Assembly: GCA_021286645.1 (NCBI GenBank)
Contig: JAJTBZ010000097.1
Location: forward strand, 186,001 to 250,000
Length of the DNA stretch: 64,000 nucleotides
Direction: 5' to 3'
From: Ignavibacteria bacterium
GTDB taxonomy: Bacteria; Bacteroidota; Ignavibacteria; Ignavibacteriales; Ignavibacteriaceae
A model generated the notes under the pieces. That model was not told where the DNA came from and did no database searches. It worked only from the letters and a program-made list of their open reading frames with translations. Below are positions 24,603 through 34,276 of this stretch, in pieces (position 1 is the stretch's first letter; every line of letters begins with the position of its first letter). The position numbers and the translations under genes were made by a program.

Positions 24603-27002
24603 ATGCGTTACGGATATTTTGATGATGCTAATAAAGAATATGTAGTCGAACGGCCTGATGTGCCGGTTTCCTGGACAAATTATTTAGGTGTTAAAGATCT
24701 GTGCACTGTAATTTCACATAACGCCGGTGGTTATTCATTCTATAAATCAACCGAACACCATCGTGTAACACGCTTCCGACAGAATGGGATTCCACTCGAC
24801 AGGCCCGGGCATTATGTATATATTCGCGACGACGAGACTGGTGAGTACTGGTCGCTTTCGTGGCAACCTGTAGGGAAAGATTTTACGAAGGCTCACTATA
24901 CATGTCGGCATGGATTTTCTTATTCGAAATTCCAGTGTGATTATCAGGGAATAGAGGCTGAACAAAAACTATTTATTCCCATGGAAGATGATGTAGAACT
25001 TTGGGATGTGAAAATAAAAAACACCAGTGGCCGTTCCCGAAAGCTGAGTGTCTATTCATATGTAGAGTTCTCTTTCCACCATATCGAAATTGATAATCAG
25101 AACTTGCAAATGAGTTTGTATGCAAGCGGCTCGAATTACAAAGACGATATTATTGAGTACGATTTTTTCTATGAGCCCTGGACCTACCATTTCTTTGCAT
25201 CTGATTTTACTCCGGATGGTTACGATTGTGTTCGTGATGTGTTTATTGGCAATTATCGCAGTGAGTCGAATCCGATTGCTGTGGAGAACGGGATATGCAG
25301 CAATAGTACGGAGTTAGGTGGAAATCATTGTGCTGCTATGCAGAAGAGAATAGAATTAGAAAGCGGGCAGGAAGCTCGCCTGATATTTATGTTGGGAGTG
25401 GGATCGCGCGAAGAAAGAGGTCGGGCGATGAAGAAGAAATACTCGAATACAGAAACAGTAGATGCGGCTTTTCAGGCATTGGCCTCATTTTGGGAAAATA
25501 AAATGGCCATGTTCCAGTGCAAAACTCCGCATGCAGGCCTGAATACTATGATTAATCAATGGACGCTGTATCAGGCTGAAGTTTGTGTTATCTGGTCCAG
25601 GTTCGGTTCGTTTGTGGAAGTAGGTGGCCGTGTTGGTTTAGGGTATCGTGATACTTCGCAGGATGTTATGGGCGTTGTGCACAGCAATCCGGAAAAGACC
25701 AGGTACCGGATAATACAATTATTAAAAGGGCATACAAGCATGGGGTATGGCCTTCATCTGTTCGATCCGGCCGTATTTGAGCCGGAAGAAAATAAATTAC
25801 CGGGCGTTAAATTGCCAACTGTCGTTCCAACTCCAAACATTTCTGATATCGTGCATGGAATGGAAGATGTCTGTTCTGATGATGCCCTATGGCTCGTTGC
25901 TTCTATATGTGAATGGGTAGTAGAAAATGGAGAGATTGAATTCTTTAATTCTATTATTCCTTATGCTGATGGCGGAGAGGGTACAGTTTACGAACATCTG
26001 ACAAAAATCCTTGATTTTTCGGCAAAATTTGTTGGGAAAAATGGTATTTGCCAGGGCTTGCGTGCAGATTGGAATGATTGCCTGAATCTGGGTGGTGGCG
26101 AGAGTGCCATGGTATCGTTTATGCATTACTGGGCGATACAAATATTCATTAACTCCGCTGAAATTCTGGGTAAAACTGATGATGTGAAAAAATATCAGGA
26201 AATGGCGGGAGTAGTAAAAGAATCATGCGAGAGAGAATTATGGGATGGCGAATGGTACCTGCGCGGATTTACAAAGAAAGGAATTAAAATTGGCACCCAT
26301 GAGCATGAAGAAGGTAAGATTTTCCTAAATGCACAGAGCTGGGCAGTGTATTCGGGAGTGGCATCAGCTGAGCGGGCTCACCAGTGTATGGATTCCGTTG
26401 ATAAACACTTGTACTCTCAATACGGACTTCACCTGGTGTTGCCTGCTTACTCAAAACCCGATGACGATATCGGTTACATCACCAGAGTGTATAAAGGCAT
26501 TAAAGAAAATGCTGCAATATTCAGCCATCCAAACCCCTGGGTAGTTATAGCCGAATGTAAATTGGGTAATGGTACACGGGCAATGAAATATTATGATTCG
26601 ATATTACCGTATAACCAGAACGATATGATAGAGATTCGGCAGTCAGAGCCATATTCGTACTGCCAGTTCATAATGGGTAAAGATCATACTGCACACGGTC
26701 GTGCCCGTCATCCCTGGTTAACAGGCACGGCAGCATGGTTTTATACAGCAGTTACCAAATATATTCTTGGAATACGGCCAACATATACAGGACTCGAAAT
26801 TGATCCCTGCATTCCGTCCGACTGGAAAGAATTTGAGGTGACTCGAAAATGGCGGGGAGCGATATATAAAATAAAAGTGCAAAACCCCAACGCCAAAGAA
26901 AAGGGTGTTGCACAAATTGAATTGAATGGTGCCCGGGTAGAAGGAATTATACCCGTTCAACCAGCTGGAACAGAAAACAACATCACTGTTGTGATGGGAT
27001 AA
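24603..27002 (+). CDS. chbP: N,N'-diacetylchitobiose phosphorylase (GH94)
   Basis: 799 residues. It closely follows the Vibrio chitobiose phosphorylase from end to end: the RYGYFDDANKEYVVERPDVP opening, the beta-sandwich with TVISHNAGGYSFY, and the (alpha/alpha)6 barrel with VGGRVGLGYRDTSQD. The general acid is Asp492 in GLRADWNDCLNLGGG, the same number as in Vibrio proteolyticus ChbP. The segment NPWVVIAECKLGNG and the phosphate-site region HGRARHPWLTGTA are also present. It splits diacetylchitobiose with phosphate into GlcNAc-1-P and GlcNAc in the cytoplasm, with no signal peptide, saving one ATP. AAGGAG lies 6 bp before the start. This gene sets the function of the whole cluster. Confidence 0.92.
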   Translation: MRYGYFDDANKEYVVERPDVPVSWTNYLGVKDLCTVISHNAGGYSFYKSTEHHRVTRFRQNGIPLDRPGHYVYIRDDETGEYWSLSWQPVGKDFTKAHYTCRHGFSYSKFQCDYQGIEAEQKLFIPMEDDVELWDVKIKNTSGRSRKLSVYSYVEFSFHHIEIDNQNLQMSLYASGSNYKDDIIEYDFFYEPWTYHFFASDFTPDGYDCVRDVFIGNYRSESNPIAVENGICSNSTELGGNHCAAMQKRIELESGQEARLIFMLGVGSREERGRAMKKKYSNTETVDAAFQALASFWENKMAMFQCKTPHAGLNTMINQWTLYQAEVCVIWSRFGSFVEVGGRVGLGYRDTSQDVMGVVHSNPEKTRYRIIQLLKGHTSMGYGLHLFDPAVFEPEENKLPGVKLPTVVPTPNISDIVHGMEDVCSDDALWLVASICEWVVENGEIEFFNSIIPYADGGEGTVYEHLTKILDFSAKFVGKNGICQGLRADWNDCLNLGGGESAMVSFMHYWAIQIFINSAEILGKTDDVKKYQEMAGVVKESCERELWDGEWYLRGFTKKGIKIGTHEHEEGKIFLNAQSWAVYSGVASAERAHQCMDSVDKHLYSQYGLHLVLPAYSKPDDDIGYITRVYKGIKENAAIFSHPNPWVVIAECKLGNGTRAMKYYDSILPYNQNDMIEIRQSEPYSYCQFIMGKDHTAHGRARHPWLTGTAAWFYTAVTKYILGIRPTYTGLEIDPCIPSDWKEFEVTRKWRGAIYKIKVQNPNAKEKGVAQIELNGARVEGIIPVQPAGTENNITVVMG

Positions 27003-27044
27003 TTTATGCGGAACTTGTATCTATATATGTGGAGAAATAAATGT

Positions 27045-28643
27045 ATGCACAATGCCTGCTATCTTTTTTTTATCCTATTATTTCCCTTCTCTACTAATTT
27101 ATCTGCACAAAAAAAAGAAATTGTAGCATACTACCCTCAATGGGGTATAAACCACCAGCCCTATATGGTGAAACATATTGAAAGTACAGGTTCCGCCAAA
27201 TTAATTACTACATTAGTCTATGCATTCATTGAACCGGCTCCGAATGAAAAGGGTAATATCGAGACCCGGTTCATGAATGATTATATCGATTACCAGCAGC
27301 CTTATAGTGAGTTGATGAGTGTTGATGGTAAAGCCGACGACCCGGCGCAACCATTGCGCGGGCAATTTAACCAGTTACGGAAATTGAAGAAACTACATCC
27401 TAAATTGAAGATTGTAATTTCTATTGGCGGGTGGCTTGGTTCTGTTTATTTTTCTGATGCAGTGCGAACTCCCGAGGCAAGAGCTTATTTTATTCATGAT
27501 TGCATTGATAAATTTATACTGGGGAATCTGCCTGTTAAAAATGGCGCGGGAGGTAAAGCGGTTGCAGCCGGAATATTTGACGGATTTGATCTCGATTGGG
27601 AATACCCCATTGATGGCGGAGTAGAAGGCGAGCATCATAATAAAAACGACCGTGAAAATTTTAGTCTGCTTATAAAAGAATTCAGGACACAACTACAAAA
27701 AATAAAGCCGCATGGGCTGCTAACGTGCGCGTTATCGGCGCGTATTACTGATCTGTATAAATTTAATGGCCGGGTTGACCAGCAGTATGTAGATTGGTTT
27801 AATATGATGACATACGATTATCATGGCGGTTGGGATAAACAGGCAGATCATCATACGAATTTGCTTTCAGGTATTAATGATATAAATTCTGCCGGAGCGA
27901 AAGAGTCGCTTGATAGGACAGTTCGATATTTTCGTGATTCCTGCGGAGTTTCGCCAAATAAGATAATCCCGGGAGCTGCATTCTACGGGCGAGGTTGGAA
28001 AGATGTAGCTAAAACAAACAATGGATTATTCCAGGCCGGTAGTATTGCCCCGGGATTATATGAGGCGGGTTTTAATTACTACGCTGATTTAACGAAGCTA
28101 ATGAAGAATGGTTATTCATATTTTTGGGATGAAGCCTCATTAGCGCCATATCTCTATAGTGAAAAAGAGAAAACATTTTGGAGTTTTGATGATCCACGTT
28201 CAATCGCGCTGAAAACGCGTTATGCAGAAGCATATAAACTACGGGGGTTTGTATTCTGGGAAATTACCGGAGATAATGCCGATGGTGAACTCGTTAGAAC
28301 TATAGCTGATAGAAATATGCCTTCTGCAATGAAGACGCACAAAAGAAATAGTGCCTTACAGGTAAATCCTGAGTATCAGTTAATAGTTGGTAAAACAAGT
28401 ATTGCCTATAGAACCGGAAGCATTGTTCCTTTAACGCTAAAGGTAAACCAAGATGGCGCGACTATACAGCAGGCAGAGTTTTTTTGTGACGGTAAATCAC
28501 TTGGGTTTGTAACTTCCGCGCCATTTACGTGGGCATTATTTAATGCGCAACCGGGTATGCATGTATTATATGCTGTTGTGAGTTTCGGACGAGAAAAGCC
28601 AGTAAAAACTCCCGATGTTAAACTTCAGATATTGGATAATTGA
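27045..28643 (+). CDS. GH18 chitinase, exported
   Basis: 532 residues from the ATG at 27045, which has GGAGA 9 bp upstream and begins a clean signal peptide (HNACYLFFILLFPFSTNLSAQ). An ATG at 27006 in frame is possible. The GH18 barrel (about 25-420) has the SxGG strand (VISIGGWLG) and the catalytic DxxDxDxE in FDGFDLDWEYP with Glu near residue 186. It also has MMTYDYHGGW and the closing FVFWEITGDN. An Ig-like domain (about 440-530) follows, with no sorting domain, so it is probably periplasmic or cell-surface bound rather than T9SS-exported. It would produce diacetylchitobiose for the phosphorylase encoded upstream. Confidence 0.9.
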   Translation: MHNACYLFFILLFPFSTNLSAQKKEIVAYYPQWGINHQPYMVKHIESTGSAKLITTLVYAFIEPAPNEKGNIETRFMNDYIDYQQPYSELMSVDGKADDPAQPLRGQFNQLRKLKKLHPKLKIVISIGGWLGSVYFSDAVRTPEARAYFIHDCIDKFILGNLPVKNGAGGKAVAAGIFDGFDLDWEYPIDGGVEGEHHNKNDRENFSLLIKEFRTQLQKIKPHGLLTCALSARITDLYKFNGRVDQQYVDWFNMMTYDYHGGWDKQADHHTNLLSGINDINSAGAKESLDRTVRYFRDSCGVSPNKIIPGAAFYGRGWKDVAKTNNGLFQAGSIAPGLYEAGFNYYADLTKLMKNGYSYFWDEASLAPYLYSEKEKTFWSFDDPRSIALKTRYAEAYKLRGFVFWEITGDNADGELVRTIADRNMPSAMKTHKRNSALQVNPEYQLIVGKTSIAYRTGSIVPLTLKVNQDGATIQQAEFFCDGKSLGFVTSAPFTWALFNAQPGMHVLYAVVSFGREKPVKTPDVKLQILDN

Positions 28644-28724
28644 GTAGAAATACTACCCGATACCAGCCCAAACAGCCAAAATAAAATAGCTCAGGGAAAA
28701 TGTTAAGGATAATGTGAGGTGTGA

Positions 28725-31076
28725 ATGCATCAATATGATGGCACATCCTCTGTGGAGGATGTTGAATTAGAACGGAGCATGAGGAAAATACTTTATGCCC
28801 CAACTGAAAAAATACGAATCGTTGAAGTAGATAATTTCCCGGTACTGGGAAAATTGACTGCCTTCCGGTTTATCGAGTGGGTACTAAAAAACCCTGGAGG
28901 CGTAATATCATTGCCGACAGGGAAAACACCTGAATTTTTTATAAAGTGGGTAAAGAGAATACTTGAAAGATGGGATTCGATAGAAATTCAGAATTACTTA
29001 CGTGAATATGGCATTCCGGGCAATACACGTCCCGATATGAAAAGTTTGTATTTTGTACAAATTGATGAATTTTACCCGATGGATGCGCAGCAACATAATA
29101 GTTTTAATTTTTATGTAAGGAACTATTATCTTCGGGGATTTGGATTGGACCCGGCAAAGGCGCTGTTAATTGATGCCACAGCTTTGGGGCTGCCTCCCGG
29201 CAAATCTATGGAAAAAATTTTTCCGGCCGGTAACGTTGATCTATCTCTTAGAGTAAGGCAGTCCAGGAACCCGCTTGAAGAATTACAGCGGGAAGTTATT
29301 AATAAGGTAGACCGGTTTTGTATGGATTATGAGAGCCGGATTAGAGAATTAGGTGGTATAGGTTTTTTTCTTGGTGGCATAGGTCCCGATGGGCATATAG
29401 CTTTTAACGTGCGTGGTTCAAGTTTTTATTCTGTTACGCGGTTAACGGGTACAAACTACGAAACGCAGGCTGCTGCAGCCACAGATTTAGGTGGTATTGA
29501 AATCTCCCGAAGCCGTTTGGTAATTACAATTGGTTTGGCAACAATTACCTATAACACTTCTGCAACTGCAATAATTATTGCAGCCGGCGATGCCAAGGCT
29601 AAAATTGTCAGGGATGCAGTCGAGTCGGAAAAAGACCCGTTATATCCCGCGTCTGTGTTGCAGAACCTTGATAATGCCAGATTCTATATCACACGTGGTG
29701 CCGCAAGTTTGCTTACCGAGCGTAAATTTGCTGAAACTGTAAATGAAGACTCAACGGGTGAGTTTATGGAAGATGATGCGGTGCTTAATCTTGCGCTGAA
29801 GCGCGGGAAACAACTTGATGAATTGATTCTTGAAGATTTTGAGTCCGATGGATTTGCAGCAAAGGTACTTGAGCAATCAGCCAAAAGTTATTCAGTTTTA
29901 GCCCGGGGGGCTCAGGAACGACTCATAAATAAATTATTAAAAGGGGTTGCCCCGATAAGCGGAAAACGGTTTTTCCATACTGAGCCACATCATGATGATA
30001 TAATGCTTGGATATTTGCCTTATTTATATCATTTAGTCAGGGATCCGGAAAACCAGCATTCATTTGCGAATTTAACTTCGGGATTTACGGCTGTTTCAAA
30101 TCCCTATTTTCTATCGATTATTAAAAAGCTGAGTAGTTATCTAAAAAATGAGGAATTTGCAATCCTGCTATCGGAAGGCTATTTTAACCCCAGGGATGAA
30201 GTAAAGCGTGCAGAAGATATGTATCTGTTCCTTGATGGTAACGCGGGTAATGTGCAGGAACAAAAAGACGAAGCCGAAGCACGCCGTATGGTAAGGAATT
30301 TAATTGAAGTGTATGGCAGTTCCGATGCACTCTCGCTTCGGGTTCGGGCGGAAAGTATAGAAGCCTATTTGATTTCTCAATACCCCGGGGCAAAAGATCC
30401 ACCTGATATTCAAATGTTGAAGGGGATGCTGCGTGAATGGGAAGTGGAATTGTTGTGGGCGTATTTTGGAATTGAGCCGTCTGCAATTCACCCTTTGCGT
30501 TTGGGATTCTATCAGGGCGATATTTTCTCGGAGGAGCCGGAAGTAAATCGTGATGTATTACCTATTTACGAATTAATGAAAAAGATACAGCCCGATATAG
30601 TGACTGTTGCATTCGATCCGGAAGGCAGCGGTCCGGATACTCATTACAAAGTTCTTATGGCGGTAGCCGAGGCGCTTAGATTGTATGAAAAAGAAAGTGG
30701 CAGATCAGATATTAAAGTATGGGGATATCGTAACGTATGGTATAGGTATAAACCGGCTGAAGCTGATGTAATTATTCCGGTTTCGCTAAATACACTCTCG
30801 TTACTGCATCAGTCTTTTATGAACTGCTTTGGCTCGCAAAGTGCGGCTTCGTTTCCAAGTTATGAGCATGATGGCCCGTTTTCTGAGTTGGCGCAGAAAA
30901 TTTACGTTGACCAATATGGTATGGTTAAAACATTCCTTGGGAAGCACTACTTCCAGAAACATAGCCACCCGCGCTTTCGTGCCGCACGCGGACTTATCTT
31001 CCTGAAAGAAATGGACCTAAATAGCTTTTATCAGAAGGTGCGTCAATTGAAAAAAGTGACAGAAGCGGGGATTTAA
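28725..31076 (+). CDS. NagB-like deaminase fused to a PIG-L (LmbE-like) deacetylase domain
   Basis: 783 residues, two domains. Residues about 30-370 form a NagB/6-phosphogluconolactonase fold: SLPTGKTPEFF phosphate loop, VQIDEFYPMD with the Asp used in ring opening, and GGIGPDGHIAFN with the Asp and His of the active site near 221-224. The Glu that follows AFN in E. coli NagB (Glu148) is Val here. Residues about 405-770 hold a PIG-L deacetylase domain with the metal motif PHHDD near 420 and a late DPEGSGPDTHY segment. The arrangement is known from Bacteroidota and usually annotated as glucosamine-6-phosphate deaminase. With no nagA in the cluster, the fused domain is a candidate GlcNAc-6-P deacetylase (inference). 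Confidence 0.85.
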   Translation: MHQYDGTSSVEDVELERSMRKILYAPTEKIRIVEVDNFPVLGKLTAFRFIEWVLKNPGGVISLPTGKTPEFFIKWVKRILERWDSIEIQNYLREYGIPGNTRPDMKSLYFVQIDEFYPMDAQQHNSFNFYVRNYYLRGFGLDPAKALLIDATALGLPPGKSMEKIFPAGNVDLSLRVRQSRNPLEELQREVINKVDRFCMDYESRIRELGGIGFFLGGIGPDGHIAFNVRGSSFYSVTRLTGTNYETQAAAATDLGGIEISRSRLVITIGLATITYNTSATAIIIAAGDAKAKIVRDAVESEKDPLYPASVLQNLDNARFYITRGAASLLTERKFAETVNEDSTGEFMEDDAVLNLALKRGKQLDELILEDFESDGFAAKVLEQSAKSYSVLARGAQERLINKLLKGVAPISGKRFFHTEPHHDDIMLGYLPYLYHLVRDPENQHSFANLTSGFTAVSNPYFLSIIKKLSSYLKNEEFAILLSEGYFNPRDEVKRAEDMYLFLDGNAGNVQEQKDEAEARRMVRNLIEVYGSSDALSLRVRAESIEAYLISQYPGAKDPPDIQMLKGMLREWEVELLWAYFGIEPSAIHPLRLGFYQGDIFSEEPEVNRDVLPIYELMKKIQPDIVTVAFDPEGSGPDTHYKVLMAVAEALRLYEKESGRSDIKVWGYRNVWYRYKPAEADVIIPVSLNTLSLLHQSFMNCFGSQSAASFPSYEHDGPFSELAQKIYVDQYGMVKTFLGKHYFQKHSHPRFRAARGLIFLKEMDLNSFYQKVRQLKKVTEAGI

Positions 31077-31170
31077 TCTTTCAAGTCGCGTTGTTAGCAA
31101 CTACATACAAGTTTTTTGCCCGGTAGTAGCAATTTCGAAATTGTGAATAGTGGTTGGTTAGTGTTGTGAG

Positions 31171-31206
31171 AAAGGCGGTATCAGGGAAACCTGTTGCCGC
31201 CTTTTT
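31171..31206. terminator. Terminator closing the chitobiose cluster
   Basis: AAAGGCGG pairs with CCGCCTTT around an inner CAGG-GAAA-CCTG stem, followed by more T residues. With A residues on the other side it can serve both the cluster and the converging adenylate kinase gene. Confidence 0.8.
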
Positions 31207-31216
31207 ATTGCCTGAA

Positions 31217-32377
31217 TCATCGTTTATTTTTAATGCCCATTTCCACTTCGGCCGCAACTCGTTCGAACACTTCTTCAAAAGGTCCAAGACCATTGATCTT
31301 AACAATATCAAAATTTTGCCGGTATTTTTCGATTACAGGACTTGTTTTAAGTTCGTGCTCTTTGAGCCTTTTTACAATATTCGCTGTACTATTATCATAA
31401 GGTCCCGATTTACCACGTTCATCGAGGCGGATAATTAAATCCAACGGGGGAACTTCCAATTCCAATATCTGTGAAATATTGGTATCATGTTTTTGCAGTA
31501 ATCCGTCAAGAATATAGGATTGTACCAGAGTACGGGGGAAACCCTTGAAGATGAAACCTTTTACGTCTTTACTGTTTTCAAGTTTCTCTTCAATAATTTG
31601 CACTACCACTTCATCGGGAACTAATTGTCCTTGTTCGTAGGCTGCTTGTACGCGTTTACCAATTTTAGATCCGCGCATAATTTCCGTTTCGAGAATTTTA
31701 CCAGTGGTGATATATTCGAGTCCAAAACGTTGTGCCAATGCCCTGCCATGCTGCCCACGGCCTGATCCGGGGTACCCAAAAAGCAGAATGTTGTAGAGGC
31801 GTTTGCTTAACTCATCATCAATAAGCTGACTAATTTGGGAAGTAACATTAGCTACTTCTTTCGTACCATCCACCTCATGAAAGATGCCCTGATTACGATA
31901 GAAATCAAGAACCGGCAAAGTTTTCTCGTGGTATTCTACCAGTCGCTTTCTGATAACGGTATCATTATCATCCAGCCTGCCGGAACTTTCACCACGTTTC
32001 AGCAAACGTTGTACAGAAAGTTCTTCAGGGACGTGAATACTGATGAGCAGATTAAGGGATGTGTGCAACTTGATCATGAGTCCCTGCAAAATATATGCCT
32101 GCACGTAGGTTCGGGGAAAACCATCAAAAAGGAAACCATTCGCCTGGGGATTTTGGGTAATTGTGTTCTCGATAATCTGTACGATGATTTCATCGGATAC
32201 AAGTTGGCCTGCTGACATCAGGCTCACTGCTTCCTGGCCAAGTTTGGTCTTGTTCGCTATTTCCTTTCGGAGCAAATCACCGGTTGAAATGTAGAACAGT
32301 TTGTATTTGTTAATCAGAAATTCTGATTGGGTTCCTTTTCCCGCGCCCGGAGGCCCGAACAATGCAATATTGAGCAT
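31217..32377 (-). CDS. Tandem adenylate kinase, second copy degenerate
   Basis: 386 residues from the ATG at 32377. Two adenylate-kinase domains lie head to tail. The first (about 1-190) is intact: P-loop GPPGAGKGT, STGDLLR, FDGFPRT, and the LID RGESSGRLDDND. The second (about 195-386) keeps the fold (TTGKILETEIMRGSKIGK, GFPRTLVQSYILDG) but its P-loop reads GYPGSGRGQH with Lys to Arg, and the conserved Asp of DGFPRT is Lys. It is therefore probably not catalytic and may regulate or bind nucleotide only. The enzyme interconverts ATP+AMP and 2 ADP. No other adk is visible in the window. The longer frame to 32473 has no credible start signal. Confidence 0.85.
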   Translation of the reverse strand: MLNIALFGPPGAGKGTQSEFLINKYKLFYISTGDLLRKEIANKTKLGQEAVSLMSAGQLVSDEIIVQIIENTITQNPQANGFLFDGFPRTYVQAYILQGLMIKLHTSLNLLISIHVPEELSVQRLLKRGESSGRLDDNDTVIRKRLVEYHEKTLPVLDFYRNQGIFHEVDGTKEVANVTSQISQLIDDELSKRLYNILLFGYPGSGRGQHGRALAQRFGLEYITTGKILETEIMRGSKIGKRVQAAYEQGQLVPDEVVVQIIEEKLENSKDVKGFIFKGFPRTLVQSYILDGLLQKHDTNISQILELEVPPLDLIIRLDERGKSGPYDNSTANIVKRLKEHELKTSPVIEKYRQNFDIVKINGLGPFEEVFERVAAEVEMGIKNKR

Positions 32378-32653
32378 AGAGATATCTATAATTAATAATA
32401 CAGAATATGGGTTGTTGTATTGCTTTTCCTGATTTGCACTAAGCCGGATTTCAGGATGTGCAGTAAAATACACCGTAGTAATTCCGTAGTGTAAACTAAT
32501 AAATAATCATATCCGGCACAAATAGCTAAACACATTAATATTCAAAAAAGTGCCGCTGAGAAGAAAAAATCCGCATAAATGAATGAATAAGTTGGTTTTT
32601 AGTGGTAAAAACGGGATGTACATAGAATAATTCGGCATTTTTCCGTTAAAATA

Positions 32654-32663
32654 GGGGGGGGGG
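32654..32663. repeat. Homopolymer of ten G
   Basis: An uninterrupted run of ten G residues lies between the DUF2062 gene end and the adenylate kinase gene start, 24 bp beyond the DUF2062 stop on its 3' side. It lies in no gene. It may be a slippage-prone site or an assembly artefact. Confidence 0.7.
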
Positions 32664-32687
32664 CTGGTATTGAGGTCCGAAGAAATT

Positions 32688-33176
32688 TTATTCGTAATCG
32701 GCTGGAACAGGCCTGATTTTAAGAAGAAGAGCTAACAGAGTTTTATAGCTTAAATAGGCAACTACAGGAGCTACAATACACCACGCACCAATTGCCTGGA
32801 GGGTAACTACCCATAATATTGATAGAGAATGCATCGGGCTGTGACCAACCATGGCGGCGATCTGCGGGAGAGAATAGTGGAGCTGTTCTACCCTGAAAAT
32901 AACTGCACCCAGCCGCATAAAAGGAATAATAAGCATTAAATGCACCGGGGTGAGTGAATAGTTTATCATTTGCATCAGTGGAAGATTTAACCGAAAACGG
33001 ATAGCAACGAAGGCGCACATAAGCGTAGTTGCCCCAAAAATGGGGAAAATGCTTATTGTGAAAGCCCCTGCCAATGCCAGCGCAATTTCATGCGGTGTGG
33101 TTCCCTGCGCGAGTAGGCGCATTACGGGGGCAAGGTATTTATTGGCGAAAAGCGCCTTTATCCTTTTTACTATCAT
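32688..33176 (-). CDS. DUF2062 membrane protein
   Basis: 162 residues, small integral membrane protein. The family signature is present: LLAQGTTPHEIALALAGAF near the N-terminus, then IFPIFGATTLMC, and two further hydrophobic hairpins with INYSLTPVHLMLIIPFMRLG. DUF2062 proteins sit in the inner membrane and have no established function, though they often lie near lipid or glycosyl-transfer genes. A second copy is encoded at 59295-59759, with about the same length and layout. It is separated from the desaturase gene by 141 bp. Confidence 0.8.
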   Translation of the reverse strand: MIVKRIKALFANKYLAPVMRLLAQGTTPHEIALALAGAFTISIFPIFGATTLMCAFVAIRFRLNLPLMQMINYSLTPVHLMLIIPFMRLGAVIFRVEQLHYSLPQIAAMVGHSPMHSLSILWVVTLQAIGAWCIVAPVVAYLSYKTLLALLLKIRPVPADYE

Positions 33177-33317
33177 GAAGGTGAAACAGTCCTCTTATAC
33201 GAAATGTACTTGCTGATCTACACTGATAAATGAAACAAACAAGGGGCAAAATATACAAATTTCCTGCTACGTAAGAAACAGGAAATTATTTTTGGCTACG
33301 TGCTTACCCGTGCTTCT

Positions 33318-34064
33318 CTATGCCTCTTGTGTTGATCCGGAAGACAGGTGTATAATATGAAGCCAATGTAATAGTTTTAATACCGGGTATACCGGATCAA
33401 TTTCAAAAAAACGGACTGCAAAATTAGGACGTGAAGGATATTTATGGTGATTATTCTGAAACAATTCGCCTAAAGCCAGAAAATCGAAGGCAAGTGTATT
33501 TTGTGATTTGTCGTTAGTATCGACAAAATTACGGTACCCGTACTTGTGTCCGGCCCAATTCACAATCGCGCCATGAATTGGCCCCATAAGAAAATGGCAC
33601 GGGAGCAGTAAAAACATCCACCATTGTGTTGCAAAGAAGTAATAAAAAGTTACATATCCAATTCCCCACAAAACGCGGTGGCCCCAGCCATCGGCAAAGT
33701 TTTCAAAACTTTCCCAGCGGGGGATGTTTTTTGTAAAGTTTTCGCCCGGTTTTATTTTGTTTTTAACCAAATCAAGGTAGTATTGCTTTGTTTTCCACAT
33801 CATACCAAAAACACTTCTGAAAAAATGAGGGGAGTGCGGATCTCTTTCCGTGTCGCTAAAAGCGTGGTGGAGCCGATGCATAACCGCGTATGCGCGCGGG
33901 TTAAGGAATGATGAACCCTGGAAAATATAGGTGGAAATATAAAAGAACCGCTCCCAGAATTTTTTCATACTGAACATTTTATGAGCCCCGTACCGGTGCA
34001 GGAAAAAAGTCTGGAAAAACAATGAACCGAACCAATGAGTAATAAAAAAAATCGCTATAACCAT
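33318..34064 (-). CDS. Membrane fatty-acid desaturase
   Basis: 248 residues from the ATG at 34064, chosen because of the strong AAGGAGAGG Shine-Dalgarno 5-6 bp upstream. Three histidine boxes bind the di-iron centre: HRYGAHK (H-x4-H), HRLHHAFSD (H-x2-HH), and NNHHKYPSRPNF near the C-terminus. Hydrophobic segments between them (VIAIFFITHWFGSLFFQTFF, YVTFYYFFATQWWMFLLLP) place it in the inner membrane. It resembles bacterial acyl-CoA/acyl-lipid delta-9-type desaturases, using oxygen to add a double bond, which implies life with some oxygen. Its product could feed the methyltransferases encoded at 54-59 kb (inference). Confidence 0.85.
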   Translation of the reverse strand: MVIAIFFITHWFGSLFFQTFFLHRYGAHKMFSMKKFWERFFYISTYIFQGSSFLNPRAYAVMHRLHHAFSDTERDPHSPHFFRSVFGMMWKTKQYYLDLVKNKIKPGENFTKNIPRWESFENFADGWGHRVLWGIGYVTFYYFFATQWWMFLLLPCHFLMGPIHGAIVNWAGHKYGYRNFVDTNDKSQNTLAFDFLALGELFQNNHHKYPSRPNFAVRFFEIDPVYPVLKLLHWLHIIHLSSGSTQEA

Positions 34065-34276
34065 GCCTCTCCTTTTGAAACGTATACTGTGCAAATCTCT
34101 ATACGCAGAGGGAACTATAAAAGCCGGGGATTAGTTCCAGTATTGACCGCGGAAGAAAGCGCAGTAAAAAGGGTAAAAAAAATGCCCCCGTGTCCTGAGT
34201 CATTGATTTACCGGGCGGGAGTTTGTATTTTACGAAAGATTCTTAAGAATCGTATAATTGTACAGAGAAAGGTAAA

